Shown: positions 49,250 through 58,622, counted from the first letter of the stretch. The stretch is DNA of 64,000 bases from Catellatospora sp. IY07-71 (GCF_018326265.1 NZ_AP023360.1:6755001-6819000), one strand, 5' to 3'. The notes: generated by a model not told the origin, from the sequence alone. Program-made: numbers and translations.

Positions 49250-50380
49250 TCAGCTCGTGGCCGCCGCGCCGACCAGCCGCGGCGACACGTCCGGGAACGA
49301 GCCGTCCCCGAACATGATCCGCGCCGCCGCGCCGCGTCCCGCCCCCGTGCGCAGCAACGCGACCGCGGCTTCCGCCGCCGCCACCGACCGGATGCCCGCG
49401 AACATCCGCCGCAGCGCCAGCCGCCCCCGGAACCGCGCCCGCAGCCCGTTCCCGTCGTAGCGCCGCAGCAGGCCCTCGTCGCCGGTGCGCAGGTATCCGG
49501 CCGCCACCGACGCGGCCAGCTCGGACAGCCGCAGGCACGGGTCCAGCCCGCCCGCCGTCAGCGGCGACACCGCGCCTGCCGCGTCCCCGACGAGCAGCCC
49601 GGCCGGGCACGCTATCCGTCGCAGCACCCCTCCCACCGGGATCGGGCCGCCCCGGCGCGCGACCTGGCCGGCCGGCGCGGCCCGGCCGGGCGCGGTCGCG
49701 GCGAACTCCTCCAGCAGATGGCGTACGCCGGTGCGCATCTGCTCCGGATCGCCCGCCACCCCGACGTGCGCGTGCTCGCCGTCGTCGATGACCCAGCCCA
49801 GGTAGCCGGGGGCGATCCTCGGGTCCAGCACGCAGTGGAACGCCGGGCTCGTGGTGCCCGACTCGATCGGATGGACCAGCTCGGCACCCACCAGGAACCG
49901 CCGGTTGACGTCCAGCCCGAGGTCACGGGCCACCCGCGAGCGGGCGCCGTCGGCCCCGACGACGAACCTGGCCGCCACCGGCTCCGCGCCCTCCAGCAGC
50001 ACCACTCCCCCCGCCGTCCCGGCGTAGCGCACGCCCAGCAGCACCTGGGCACCGGCGGCCTGCGCCGCGCGGTGCGCGTGCTCGTAGACGGCCGCCATGT
50101 CGGCCACCCGGTACTCGTCGCGGTCGCTGGCCAGATGCACCGGCGCTCGCCGCGAAGGCGGGTAGAGCAGCACGTCCCGGACACCGGGCCCGAGCAGGTG
50201 GCCGGGCAGGTCGAAGTCGTCGAGCGTACGCCGCACGAAGATCCCCGTGGTGCGGATGCCCGCCGCCAGGGACCTGCGCCGGTCCACCACCATCACCGTC
50301 AGCTCGCGTCCGGCGAGCAGCCGGGCCGTGTGCAGCCCGGCCAGACCCGCACCCACCACGAGCACATCCACTGTCCGCAT
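49250..50380 (-). CDS. FAD-dependent oxidoreductase (geranylgeranyl reductase-like)
   Basis: The 376-residue protein has an N-terminal FAD dinucleotide fold (VDVLVVGAGLAGLHTARLLA), the PHBH-group DG motif VVGADGARSRVARDLGL and the second FAD block CPAGLLVGDAAGAVSPLTAGG. The closest known group is geranylgeranyl reductase/FixC-type flavoproteins acting on isoprenoid or aromatic substrates. There is no flavin-halogenase or prenyl pathway neighbour to fix the role. Confidence 0.9.
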   Translation of the reverse strand: MRTVDVLVVGAGLAGLHTARLLAGRELTVMVVDRRRSLAAGIRTTGIFVRRTLDDFDLPGHLLGPGVRDVLLYPPSRRAPVHLASDRDEYRVADMAAVYEHAHRAAQAAGAQVLLGVRYAGTAGGVVLLEGAEPVAARFVVGADGARSRVARDLGLDVNRRFLVGAELVHPIESGTTSPAFHCVLDPRIAPGYLGWVIDDGEHAHVGVAGDPEQMRTGVRHLLEEFAATAPGRAAPAGQVARRGGPIPVGGVLRRIACPAGLLVGDAAGAVSPLTAGGLDPCLRLSELAASVAAGYLRTGDEGLLRRYDGNGLRARFRGRLALRRMFAGIRSVAAAEAAVALLRTGAGRGAAARIMFGDGSFPDVSPRLVGAAATS

Positions 50381-50546
50381 GCCCAGCGACGGTAGGTGCG
50401 ACAGCGGCCGTAAGCGCTGGTCAGCACGCTACCGGCCCGACATCTCCACAGCTCCGCCACAACCCGAAAAACCGATGTCACACCAGGTCAGGAGGTATGC
50501 GCCGCGGGCGCTCCCAGGTCACGGCGATCCCGTCCCGAACGGGCCG

Positions 50547-51134
50547 TCACCCGTTCGGGACGTCGTACGGCCCGCCGGCCGCGAGCAGGCGCTGCGCCCC
50601 GGGGTGGCCGTTCGCCGCCGCGGCCATGAACCACGGCTTGGCGGCCGCCAGGCCGTCGGTCTCCTCGACCAGGCGGCCCAGGTCCCACTGCGCGCTGGTC
50701 AACCCCGCCTCGGCGGCCTGCTGGAGCCATCGCCGTGACCCGGCCTGGTCGCCCCGCATCTTGAGACCCAGGCCCAGCGCGTACGCCGCCTGCGGGTTGC
50801 CCGCCTCGGCCTGCGCCAGCAGCATCGCCTCATGCCGCGCCGACCAGCGGTCCACGATCGCGGGCAGGGCGAAGCTCCACTTCCCGGTGGCCCAGATGGC
50901 GAGCAGGCCCGCGAACAGCCACAGCGCCCTGCCGACGGTGCCGGCCGTGCTGTCGAGGGCGGAGAAGAACATGATCAGCCCGGCCACGATGAACAGCACC
51001 AGGCTCACCAGCATCACGAGCGAGCCGGCGTTGGCCCCGGGCGCCGACCTGTAGGTGGCCGTCCTCCGCAGCACCCACCAGAACACCGGTCCACCAAGGA
51101 TCATGACCAAGGTCAGCAGCATGACGGCGTCCAC
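50547..51134 (-). CDS. membrane protein with Sel1-like repeats
   Basis: The 195-residue protein has three N-terminal transmembrane segments (about 3-20, 32-54 and 64-83). Sel1/TPR-like repeats follow (ARHEAMLLAQAEAGNPQAAYAL; GDQAGSRRWLQQAAEAGLTSAQ; LAAAKPWFMAAAANGHPGAQ). Start GTG 51134 with GGGAG upstream; the ATG four codons later is also possible. Sel1 repeats usually mediate protein contacts. Function unknown. Confidence 0.8.
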   Translation of the reverse strand: MDAVMLLTLVMILGGPVFWWVLRRTATYRSAPGANAGSLVMLVSLVLFIVAGLIMFFSALDSTAGTVGRALWLFAGLLAIWATGKWSFALPAIVDRWSARHEAMLLAQAEAGNPQAAYALGLGLKMRGDQAGSRRWLQQAAEAGLTSAQWDLGRLVEETDGLAAAKPWFMAAAANGHPGAQRLLAAGGPYDVPNG

Positions 51135-51311
51135 GGGGCTCCCTTGACTTATGCCCGGTCCAGACCGGATCAGACCGGCCCCTGGAGGATCGAGACCGGC
51201 TTCCAGGTTAGTGCCCGTCGCCAACCTCCAGCCGGCGACGCAAAAGTCCTTTGCAGACCGCCGTTACCCTTCGCAGCACGCGTTGCGACCGCCACCCGCC
51301 AAGATCACGTT

Positions 51312-51378
51312 GATCTTGCGCGAAGTGTTAGGGATATGTCCGGAAAGAGCGTGTCGCACCCACAGTTGGCGCAAGATC
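51312..51378. repeat. inverted-repeat intergenic element
   Basis: GATCTTGCGC (51312-51321) and GCGCAAGATC (51369-51378) are exact reverse complements 47 bp apart, with GGGATATGTCCGGAAAGAGC in between. A further AAGATC/GATCTT pair sits at 51301-51317. Resembles a repeat I recall from Micromonosporaceae genomes, unverified. Confidence 0.6.
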
Positions 51379-51389
51379 GGCGCGGGAGG

Positions 51390-51416
51390 GGTGGCGAGGG
51401 TGGCGAGGGTGGCGAG
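51390..51416. repeat. 9-bp tandem repeat
   Basis: Three exact copies of GGTGGCGAG between the inverted repeat and the terminator of the M4 gene. Confidence 0.8.
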
Positions 51417-51444
51417 GGCGGCTGCCCCGTGACGGCAGCCGCCC
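51416..51444. terminator. terminator after the M4 protease gene
   Basis: GGGCGGCTGCC / GGCAGCCGCCC, 11-bp perfect stem, 7-base loop, 14 bases beyond the stop. Confidence 0.75.
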
Positions 51445-51458
51445 TCTTCCCCCTTATT

Positions 51459-53819
51459 TCAGCAGGCGCCCTGGTCGGACCAGACCGCCCAGGATCCGGG
51501 CGCTCCCGGCTCGGCACCGGTCGACCACCAGGTCGCCTTCCACCGCCGCCCGTTGTGCGAGACGAGGTCGTCTGGCACATACGCGGTGGCGGAGCTCCAT
51601 GCGGGCAGGCTGCCGCAGCCGCCACCACCGCCGGTCACGGTCAGCGTGAAGGTGGCGGTGCGCGTCGCGGAGCTGCCCGCACCCGTCACCGTCAGCGTGT
51701 ACGTCCCCGGCGCGGCGCTCGCCCCGACGGCGACCGACAGCGTCGCGCCCGCACCCGAGGTCACCGTCGACGGGCTGACCGACGCGGTCACCCCGGTCGG
51801 CGCGCCGGTCACCGACAGGTTCACCGTCTGCGCACTGCCCGAGGTGGTCGTGGTGCCCACGCTCGCGCTGGTGGAGCCGCCGGCCGCGACGGTCGCCGAG
51901 GCGGGCGACAGCGACACCGCGAAGTCGTCGCCACCGGGCACGGTGGTGACCGTGACGGTGTACGTCGCCGTGTGCGTGGCGTTCGGCCCGGTGCCGGTGA
52001 CGGTGACCGCCGCCGAACCGGTCGCCGCCGACGCGCTCGCGGTGAGGGTCAGCGTGCTGGACCCGCCGGAGGTGACCGACGACGGGCTGAAGCTGGCCGT
52101 CACCCCGGACGGCAGGCCGCTCGCGGTCAGGCTGACCGTCTGCGCGCTGCCGGAGGTGGTCGCGGTGCTGACGGTCGTGCTGACGCTGCTGCCGCGCTGC
52201 ACCGTGCCACTGCCGGGGCTGACGGTCAGCGAGAAGTCGTTGCCCGGCGCGATGCTGCACTGGGCCTCACCGGACTGCGCGGGCACGCTGACCGCGTCCC
52301 AGGCCGCCTTGACCGTGCGGCACTCCGCCGACGACGCGCCGAACAGGTTCACGGCCGCGCGCAGGGTCGCGGTGCGCACGTTGACGTAGCGCCAGCTCGA
52401 CGTCTTCATGTTGAGCGCGGCCATGTAGATCTGGCCGGCCTTCTGGATGCCGATGCCGGTGACGGTGGAGCCGTTGCAGGTCGGGCTGGCGGGGTTGCCG
52501 CCGCCGCCGGCCGAGCCGATCGCGGTCAGGTAGAACCAGTGGTTGTTCGGGCCGGCCGCGGCGTGCACCTCGGTGTTGGGGATGGCCGAGCTGTAGCAGT
52601 TCGGGTCGCCCAGCGCCTGCGGGTTGTACATGTTGCGGATCGGGCCCTGCCCGACGAGGTTGACCTCCTCGCCGACGAGGTAGTCCGGCGGGTCGTTGGG
52701 GTTGTTCGCGTACGCCTCGGTGAGCGCGCCGAAGATGTCGCCGGTGGACTCGTTGATGCCGCCGTTCTCGTTGCCGGAACCGGCGCCGCCCGGGGTGGTC
52801 TGGAAGATCGCGTGGCCGTACTCGTGCGCGACGACGTCGATCGGGGTGGCCTGGCCGGTGCCCGCCTGGTTGCGGCCGAAGTTGGTGTAGCTGCCGTTCC
52901 AGTACGCGTTGACCTCGGCGAGGCCGACCCGGGCGGGGAAGCCGCCGCCGTTGCCGTTGATGCCGTTGCGGCCGAGCCAGGAGCTGAGCATGTCCCACTC
53001 GCGCTGCACGGCGTAGAGCGCGTCGACGCAGGCGGTCTCCAGGTTGGTGCCTGAGCCGTTGCCCCACGCGTCGTCGGTGCCGGTGTACGCGGCGCCGTTC
53101 TGGCCGCCGCAGCGGATGCCGGGCCGCGTGTTGTCGGTCATCGACCAGGAGCTGCCCGAGCCGCTGGTGGTGATGCTCACCTGGCCGTTGTAGTAGCCGT
53201 TGCCGGTGCCCATGCGAACGTCGTCGCGCACGTCGAGCACGGCCGAGGTGGACGCGTCGACGACGACGTGCAGGCGGCTGGGCGCACCGGCCTTCACGCC
53301 TTCGAGCACGACGGCGTACGCGAGCCGGTCGCCGCGCTCGCCCGCGTGCACCGCGAGCTGCGCCGGGGTGAGCTGCCGGACCTTGTCGAGCTGCTTTCGG
53401 GCGACGCCCTCGGCGCGCGCCGCGGTGATCTTCGGGGTGGTCGTGGTGAGGGTGACGCCGCGGCCGAGCGCGGAGGCGGTGTCGCGGACGGTGCCCTTGG
53501 CGTCGGTGACCACGACGGCGTCGCCGCCGAGCACGGGCAGGCCGCGGTAGGTGCGCTCGTAGGACACGTACTGGAAGCCTCCGGAGCCGGACACGACGTC
53601 GCGGCGCAGGAAGGATTCGTCGGGGCCCTTGGCGAGGGCGTCGTAGCCGCTGTTCGCGGCGCGGTCGGCGGCGGCCGCGGCGAGCACGGCCGGGTCGGCG
53701 GCCGGGGCGGGTGCGGCGGCGGGGCTGTCGATGGCGCCGGACACGCCCGGGATCACCAGGGCGAGGCCCACGGCCGCGGCGGTGGCCGCGAGCGTGATCC
53801 GTATGCCGATGGACTTCAC
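51459..53819 (-). CDS. secreted M4 metalloprotease with Ig-like repeats and chitin-binding tail
   Basis: The 786-residue protein has a signal peptide (about 1-30), an FTP/PepSY propeptide (about 60-200) and a thermolysin-type catalytic domain (about 205-505). Zinc motif HEYGH is at 332-336 and the third ligand Glu357 in GINESTGD. Two tandem Ig-like domains of about 95 residues follow (both with TTSGSAQTV and GVTAS) and a 52-residue CBM5/12 chitin-binding domain (ATWWSTGAEPGAPGSWAVW). It degrades protein outside the cell while bound to chitin-like material. Start GTG 53819 with AAGGAG upstream. The tail is about two-thirds identical to that of the adjacent S1 protease. Confidence 0.95.
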   Translation of the reverse strand: MKSIGIRITLAATAAAVGLALVIPGVSGAIDSPAAAPAPAADPAVLAAAAADRAANSGYDALAKGPDESFLRRDVVSGSGGFQYVSYERTYRGLPVLGGDAVVVTDAKGTVRDTASALGRGVTLTTTTPKITAARAEGVARKQLDKVRQLTPAQLAVHAGERGDRLAYAVVLEGVKAGAPSRLHVVVDASTSAVLDVRDDVRMGTGNGYYNGQVSITTSGSGSSWSMTDNTRPGIRCGGQNGAAYTGTDDAWGNGSGTNLETACVDALYAVQREWDMLSSWLGRNGINGNGGGFPARVGLAEVNAYWNGSYTNFGRNQAGTGQATPIDVVAHEYGHAIFQTTPGGAGSGNENGGINESTGDIFGALTEAYANNPNDPPDYLVGEEVNLVGQGPIRNMYNPQALGDPNCYSSAIPNTEVHAAAGPNNHWFYLTAIGSAGGGGNPASPTCNGSTVTGIGIQKAGQIYMAALNMKTSSWRYVNVRTATLRAAVNLFGASSAECRTVKAAWDAVSVPAQSGEAQCSIAPGNDFSLTVSPGSGTVQRGSSVSTTVSTATTSGSAQTVSLTASGLPSGVTASFSPSSVTSGGSSTLTLTASASAATGSAAVTVTGTGPNATHTATYTVTVTTVPGGDDFAVSLSPASATVAAGGSTSASVGTTTTSGSAQTVNLSVTGAPTGVTASVSPSTVTSGAGATLSVAVGASAAPGTYTLTVTGAGSSATRTATFTLTVTGGGGGCGSLPAWSSATAYVPDDLVSHNGRRWKATWWSTGAEPGAPGSWAVWSDQGAC

Positions 53820-53854
53820 GAGGACGGACTCCTTAGGAAGGGGTGTGCGGGGGT

Positions 53855-53891
53855 GGTGGCCTGGGCGTTTCTCCAGGACGCCCAGGCCACC
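53855..53891. terminator. terminator between the two protease genes
   Basis: GGTGGCCTGGGCGT / ACGCCCAGGCCACC, 14-bp perfect stem and a 9-base loop, so the two proteases are separate transcripts. Confidence 0.75.
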
Positions 53892-53910
53892 TGATGGGGA
53901 GGAACGCTTG

Positions 53911-55263
53911 CTAACAGGAGCCCTTGTCGGCCCAGACGGCCCACGAGCCGGCCGCGCCGGGCACCGCACCGGTGGACCACCAGGTGGCCTCGTAGCGGCG
54001 GCCGTTGTACGCGACGACCGCGCCGGGCGCGTACGCCGTGGTGGCGCTCCAGCCGGGCAGCCCGCCGCAGCCCGGCGGCGGCCCGGTCGGGCCCGCGGTC
54101 GGGGTGGGGCCGGTGCTCGGCGGCGTGCCGCCGCTGACGGTCAGGGTCAGGCCGTAGGTCTGCAGGATCTCGTTGACCGGCTGGAAGTACGTGGTGCCGC
54201 CGGAGCTGCAGTTGCCCGAGCCGCCCGAGGTGACGCCCTGCGCCTGGTCACCGGCGATGAGCGAGCCGCCGGAGTCGCCGGGCTCGGCGCAGACGTTGGT
54301 CCGGATCAGACCGGACACGGTGCCCTGCGGGTAGGTCACCGAGCTGTTCAGTGCGTTGATGGTGCCGCAGTGCCAGCCCGTGGTCGAGCCCGAGCGGCAC
54401 ACCGACGCGCCGACCCCGGCCGCCTGCGAACCGGCCACGGGCACGGTGCCCGAGTAGCGGTTGACCAGGGCGCGGGGGGTGTTGCCGGCGGCGGTGCGGA
54501 CCCAGGCGTAGTCGTTGCCCGGGAAGCTGGACCCGGCGAAGCTGCCGCTGGGCTGGGTGGTGCTCGCGCCGGTGCTGCCGCAGTGCCCGGCGGTGACGAA
54601 CCCGCCGGTGACCGCGAAACCGACCGAGCAGCGGGTGCCGCTGCCGATGTAGTACGCGTTGCCGCCGATGATGTCGATCAGCGGGCGCGGCTGCTCGGCG
54701 CTGGCCTCGTAGCGCACGCTCGCGGTGTCGAGGCCGCTGGCGGCGGCCCAGGTGCGGGCCGCGTCGAGGGCGCCGTCGCGGTACATCACGACGACCTTGT
54801 TGGTGCGCACGTCCGGGTACCAGCCCGGCACCTGCTTCGGCGCCGCGGCGGCACTACGGTCGAGGCGGGCGGCCGCCTCGGCGAGCCGGGCCTCGCTGCG
54901 CTCGACGACGACCGGGACGGCGCCGGCGGCGCGGACCCGGGCGCTGTCGGCGCGGCGGGTCACCGCGACGGTGAGCTGGGAGGCGTCGGTGTTGAGGTAC
55001 GCGCCGCCGAAGCCGTCGCCGAGGACCCGGCGCAGGCCGTCCTCGGTGCGGGCGAAGGCGGCCTCGCGGCCGAGCCGGGACAGCGCCTGCTCCGGGCTGA
55101 CGCCGAGGGTGCGGGCGAGTTCGGCGACCATGCCGCGGTCGGCGTTCACCGGTACGGCAGCGGGGGCGGTGCTGCCCGCCATCGCGGTCGGCGCGACGAG
55201 CAGGGCCGCGGCCAGACCTGTCGCGGCGAGCACGGTAGTGATCAAAGTGGATCTGTTGGCCAT
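53911..55263 (-). CDS. secreted streptogrisin-type S1 protease with chitin-binding tail
   Basis: The 450-residue protein has a signal peptide (about 1-29), an alpha-lytic protease-type propeptide (about 40-195) and a mature enzyme beginning near IDIIGGNAYY. The triad is His227 (VTAGHC), Asp251 (GNDYAWVR) and Ser331 (GDSGGS). After a Pro/Thr/Gly linker (about 375-396) comes a 52-residue CBM5/12 domain (ATWWSTGAVPGAAGSWAVW). The propeptide folds the enzyme, which then acts extracellularly, kept on chitin by its tail. This is the chitin-binding relative of Streptomyces griseus protease C. Confidence 0.95.
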   Translation of the reverse strand: MANRSTLITTVLAATGLAAALLVAPTAMAGSTAPAAVPVNADRGMVAELARTLGVSPEQALSRLGREAAFARTEDGLRRVLGDGFGGAYLNTDASQLTVAVTRRADSARVRAAGAVPVVVERSEARLAEAAARLDRSAAAAPKQVPGWYPDVRTNKVVVMYRDGALDAARTWAAASGLDTASVRYEASAEQPRPLIDIIGGNAYYIGSGTRCSVGFAVTGGFVTAGHCGSTGASTTQPSGSFAGSSFPGNDYAWVRTAAGNTPRALVNRYSGTVPVAGSQAAGVGASVCRSGSTTGWHCGTINALNSSVTYPQGTVSGLIRTNVCAEPGDSGGSLIAGDQAQGVTSGGSGNCSSGGTTYFQPVNEILQTYGLTLTVSGGTPPSTGPTPTAGPTGPPPGCGGLPGWSATTAYAPGAVVAYNGRRYEATWWSTGAVPGAAGSWAVWADKGSC

Positions 55264-55754
55264 GCCTGGAATCTAGGAAGACCACTGTTAACTTTGTACT
55301 ACCGAACTGCTCATATTGTTTACGGTAACTAAACCGGCGGACACCCCCGACCAGCGCATCGATGATCGCGGACATGCGACACGAAGACGCATGGGCCGCC
55401 GTTCACCGCCGACTCGGGCGACCACGTGTCCGTGTACCGGCCCCCACGGGCTGTCACGAGCGGCTGACACGATCCCGGAATGTGCAGGCGGCGATGTTGG
55501 CGGCGGCAACCCGTTCTTCCCCGCCGGCGTCCGCGTCGACCTGAATTTCCTGAAGGAGCGCGCCGGTTCGCCAACGGCGTGGTGGGTCTGAGGTACGCCA
55601 CCAGGCACGACGGCTGACCACCTCAGCAGCGCCGCCGGATGCCCGCGCCACATGTCTTGACGGCCCGTGGCCGACCCGGCCGGAAACCGATGCCGATCAG
55701 GGATGGGAGAGGTACGCTTTGGCGCTCGATCGGCCTGTAGGAAGGAGAATCTGT
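55264..55754. other. 491-base intergenic region
   Basis: Less GC-rich than its surroundings. TTACGGTAA (near 55318-55330) lies in the protease promoter zone. Short frames cross the region without ribosome sites or coding bias. No RNA gene recognised. Confidence 0.5.
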
Positions 55755-55943
55755 ATGGCTGAGCGCATCTTTTCCGAGGGACTCGTATTGCCAGACGGCC
55801 GCAAGGTACGCGTGCTGGCGTATGACGACGGCTCCGTCCGCATCCGTCTGGATGCGACACCGTACGTGATGGAGGAGTGTTTCCTCACCGGTGGAAGCAA
55901 CGACCACGCGATCATCAAGCTGGCACCCAAGCGTGCTAGCTGA
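55755..55943 (+). CDS. conserved small protein, 62 aa
   Basis: AAGGAG lies 9 bases before the ATG. The sequence (ERIFSEGLVLPDGRKVRVLA, then YDDGSVRIRLDATPYVMEEC) is beta-rich, soluble and ends basic. Codon choice is less GC-biased than in the neighbours. No domain recognised; I have seen similar short proteins in streptomycetes without function. Confidence 0.75.
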   Translation: MAERIFSEGLVLPDGRKVRVLAYDDGSVRIRLDATPYVMEECFLTGGSNDHAIIKLAPKRAS

Positions 55944-55977
55944 AGATCTCGGCTGTCGCCCGGCGCGTTGCCCATGA

Positions 55978-56175
55978 TCATTTCTTGGCGATGAACTGAA
56001 TCAGGCCGAGAAGCAATGTCGCGGTGCCGCCGAAGGCGGCACCGCCGATGAGGATGCTTCCCGCTTCGCTAGTGCCGTTGACCCAGCTGAGAAAGCTGGC
56101 CGCGCCGGCCGCAAGTGCCGAGATGACGAGTAGGTGAGCCACGGCCATGAGGCGCCAGGCATCCTTATCGAACAC
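55978..56175 (-). CDS. two-helix membrane protein, 65 aa
   Basis: Start GTG 56175 with GGAGGG 8 bases upstream (VFDKDAWRLMAVAHLLVISA). Two hydrophobic segments (about 8-27 and 38-60) are joined by SWVNGTSEAG; it ends with basic residues. The GC content is low for this window. No family recognised. Convergent with the 62-residue gene. Confidence 0.7.
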   Translation of the reverse strand: MFDKDAWRLMAVAHLLVISALAAGAASFLSWVNGTSEAGSILIGGAAFGGTATLLLGLIQFIAKK

Positions 56176-56417
56176 GTCCGATTCCCTCCATCTAGACCCC
56201 TCCTTAAGCGGGGGTGATGGAGCTCCGCCTTGCTCCGCAAGATGGCACTCAAGTACGCAGCGATGCAAGTAGACGGCACAGTAACCTTGTGTCGCAGCTG
56301 GGCCGACTTGGGTGGACACCGAGAGCTGTCAGGTAGGCGACACAGGTCTCCGGCATCTCGCCGGCGCTCAGTCAACCGTTAGGTGTCGCGGCGGCCGGCC
56401 GCCGCCGTGACCCACCA

Positions 56418-58451
56418 TCAGGCGGGCGGGACGACGACGCTCCAGCCGATGGCGCGTGCCGAAGCGACGCTGCTGGTCGCGGTCACTCCGGGCCACATCC
56501 CGGCCCCGACGCCGCCGGTGTCGCCCACGACGGTGGACAGCAGCCCGCCGCCGCTGCCGGTGGTGGAGGTGCGCGGGGTGACCGTGCCGGGCACGGTCCA
56601 CGAGCCGGTCGTGCTGAGCTTCTGCACCCAGTAGCTGACCACCGTCGAGCCACCGGCGGCCACGGCCACCGCCGCGGTCGGATGCCCGGTCTTGGTGGCG
56701 GTGTCCTCCAGCGAGCCGGTGACGGTGACCGGCCCGGCGCCGGTGTACGCGACCAGCACCAGGCTGGCCTTGGTGAAGGCGTCGAGCGTGGTGCTCACGG
56801 CCGAGCCCGCCGTCCCGGCGGCCGCGGTGCGGGTGAAGACCCACGACCGCAGGTCGGTGCCGTCGCTGCGGGTGCCGAGCAGGGTCCACCCGGCCGGGGT
56901 GGTGGTGGTCGCGGCGCGGTTGCCGGACAGGAACAGCACCAGCGTGTCGCCTGCCTGCACGCTCGCGGGCACGGTCACCGCCGGCGTCATCGTGTTGGCG
57001 TCGCTGCCCACGGCCGCCCGGAACGTCACGTTGCCGGCCGGCGGCGTCGCCGTGACGGTGACCGTACGGGTCAGGCTGCCGGTGAGCCCGTCGTCGTCGG
57101 TGACGGTGAGCGTGACCGGGTAGCTGCCCGCCGCGTCGTAGGTGTGCGAGGTGCTCGCGCCGCTGCCGGTGTCGCCGTCGCCGAACGCCCAGGCGTGTCC
57201 CGTCACCACACCGTCCGGGTCGGACGAGCCACTGCCGTTGAACGTGCATGCCAGCGCGGTGCAAGAGAAGCTGAACGCGGCCACCGGCTCCTGGTCCGGC
57301 GGGGGCGGGCCGTTCGGGACCAGCACGGCCGAGTACGCCTGGCCGCCGCCGCCCGCCACGGTGACCCCGGTCAGGCCGGTCGCGGTGACCGCGCGGGTCC
57401 GGCTGGTGGTGGTGCCGTCGCCGAGCTGGCCGCTGGCGTTGTAGCCCCAGGTCATGACGGTGCCGTTCGCCATCGCGGCGATCCCGTGGTCGCGGCCGGA
57501 CGCGATGGACACCGCGGAGGTCACCCCGATGACGGAGACCGGCCGGGTGCGGTCGGTGGTGGTGCCGTCGCCCAGCTCGGAACGGTAGTTGCGGCCCCAG
57601 GACAGCACCTGCCCGTCGGCGCGCAGCGCGTACGAGTGGTGCGCACCGCCGATGACCTCGGTGATCCCCGACGCGATGATCTGGACCGGTGACGTGCGGT
57701 CGGTGAGGGTGCCGTCGCCGACCTGGCCGTACTCGTTCCAGCCCCAGGCCCACAGCGAGCCGTCGGACAGTTTGGCCAGGCCGTGGTTGCGGCCGCCCGC
57801 GATCGCCTGGACGCCGGTCAGCGAGCCCACCCGGACCGGGGTGCTGCGGTTGGTCGTGGTGCCGTCGCCCAGCGCGCCGGTGTCGTTGAGGCCCCAGGCC
57901 GCCGCCCAGCCGTTGGCGCGGATGGCGTAGCTCATGTCCCGCCCGGCGGCGATGCGCACCGCGTCGGTCAGGCCTGACACCAGGACCGGCGAGCGCCGAT
58001 TGGTGGTCGACCCGTCGCCGAGCTGGCCGGTGGTGTTCAGGCCCCACGTGTAGACGGCGCCGGAGGCGGTCCTGGCCAGGGAGTGGTCGTGGCCCGACGC
58101 GACCTCGACGATGGCGGGCAGGCCCGGCACGATCACGGGCGTGGACCGGTTGGTCAGGTCCCCGAGCCCGAGCTGCCCGAACGCGTTGCCGCCCCAGGTC
58201 CACACGCGGCCGGACGCGTCGAGCGCGACGACGTGGTCCCGTCCCCCGGCGAGCTGCACGAGGTCGGTGACGGCCGTGACCGGGCCGGGCGTGAGCCGCG
58301 AGGTGGTGGTGCCGTTGCCGAGCTGGCCGAGGCTGTTGCCGCCCCAGGTGTACGCGGTGTAGGTGACGCCGGCGGCGTCGGCCGCCGTGGCGGCGGGCAA
58401 CCCGACCGCGACCAGCACCCCGACCAGCACCGCACCCAGCTGTCTACGCAT
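56418..58451 (-). CDS. secreted seven-repeat RCC1 propeller protein with PKD domain
   Basis: The 677-residue protein has a signal peptide (about 1-27). Seven RCC1 units follow, each with a W-G-x-N...G-x-L-G-D/N-G-T-T-T-x-R pattern (for example TWGGNSLGQLGNGTTTSR, AWGWNEYGQVGDGTLTDR), forming a complete seven-bladed propeller to about residue 395. A PKD domain (about 400-485, HAWAFGDGDTGSGASTSHTY) and a beta-rich C-terminal domain of about 190 residues follow. Secreted RCC1 propellers in actinomycetes have no assigned function; binding is likely. GGGAG precedes the ATG. Confidence 0.92.
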   Translation of the reverse strand: MRRQLGAVLVGVLVAVGLPAATAADAAGVTYTAYTWGGNSLGQLGNGTTTSRLTPGPVTAVTDLVQLAGGRDHVVALDASGRVWTWGGNAFGQLGLGDLTNRSTPVIVPGLPAIVEVASGHDHSLARTASGAVYTWGLNTTGQLGDGSTTNRRSPVLVSGLTDAVRIAAGRDMSYAIRANGWAAAWGLNDTGALGDGTTTNRSTPVRVGSLTGVQAIAGGRNHGLAKLSDGSLWAWGWNEYGQVGDGTLTDRTSPVQIIASGITEVIGGAHHSYALRADGQVLSWGRNYRSELGDGTTTDRTRPVSVIGVTSAVSIASGRDHGIAAMANGTVMTWGYNASGQLGDGTTTSRTRAVTATGLTGVTVAGGGGQAYSAVLVPNGPPPPDQEPVAAFSFSCTALACTFNGSGSSDPDGVVTGHAWAFGDGDTGSGASTSHTYDAAGSYPVTLTVTDDDGLTGSLTRTVTVTATPPAGNVTFRAAVGSDANTMTPAVTVPASVQAGDTLVLFLSGNRAATTTTPAGWTLLGTRSDGTDLRSWVFTRTAAAGTAGSAVSTTLDAFTKASLVLVAYTGAGPVTVTGSLEDTATKTGHPTAAVAVAAGGSTVVSYWVQKLSTTGSWTVPGTVTPRTSTTGSGGGLLSTVVGDTGGVGAGMWPGVTATSSVASARAIGWSVVVPPA

Positions 58452-58584
58452 GCACGACTCCCGCCCCATAGGTCTGCGCGAATGCAATCACGCGCGGGCG
58501 GCCGGGCGGCAGCGTCGGTTCAGGTGGTCTTTTCGACCGTGCATCCGGGACGGTCGCGTCGTCGGGCCGACCCGGAACGAGCGA

Positions 58585-58609
58585 TCCGGTCCACTCCGGA
58601 TGGACCGGA
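58585..58609. terminator. terminator after the LLM/hemerythrin operon
   Basis: TCCGGTCCA / TGGACCGGA, 9-bp perfect stem with a 7-base loop. Confidence 0.65.
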
Positions 58610-58622
58610 CCGCCCGGCGGCA

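Noticed and set aside
55316-55591. Plus-strand 91-codon frame upstream of the 62-residue gene
   Set aside because: No ribosome site, weak third-position bias, no recognisable feature apart from ordinary composition.
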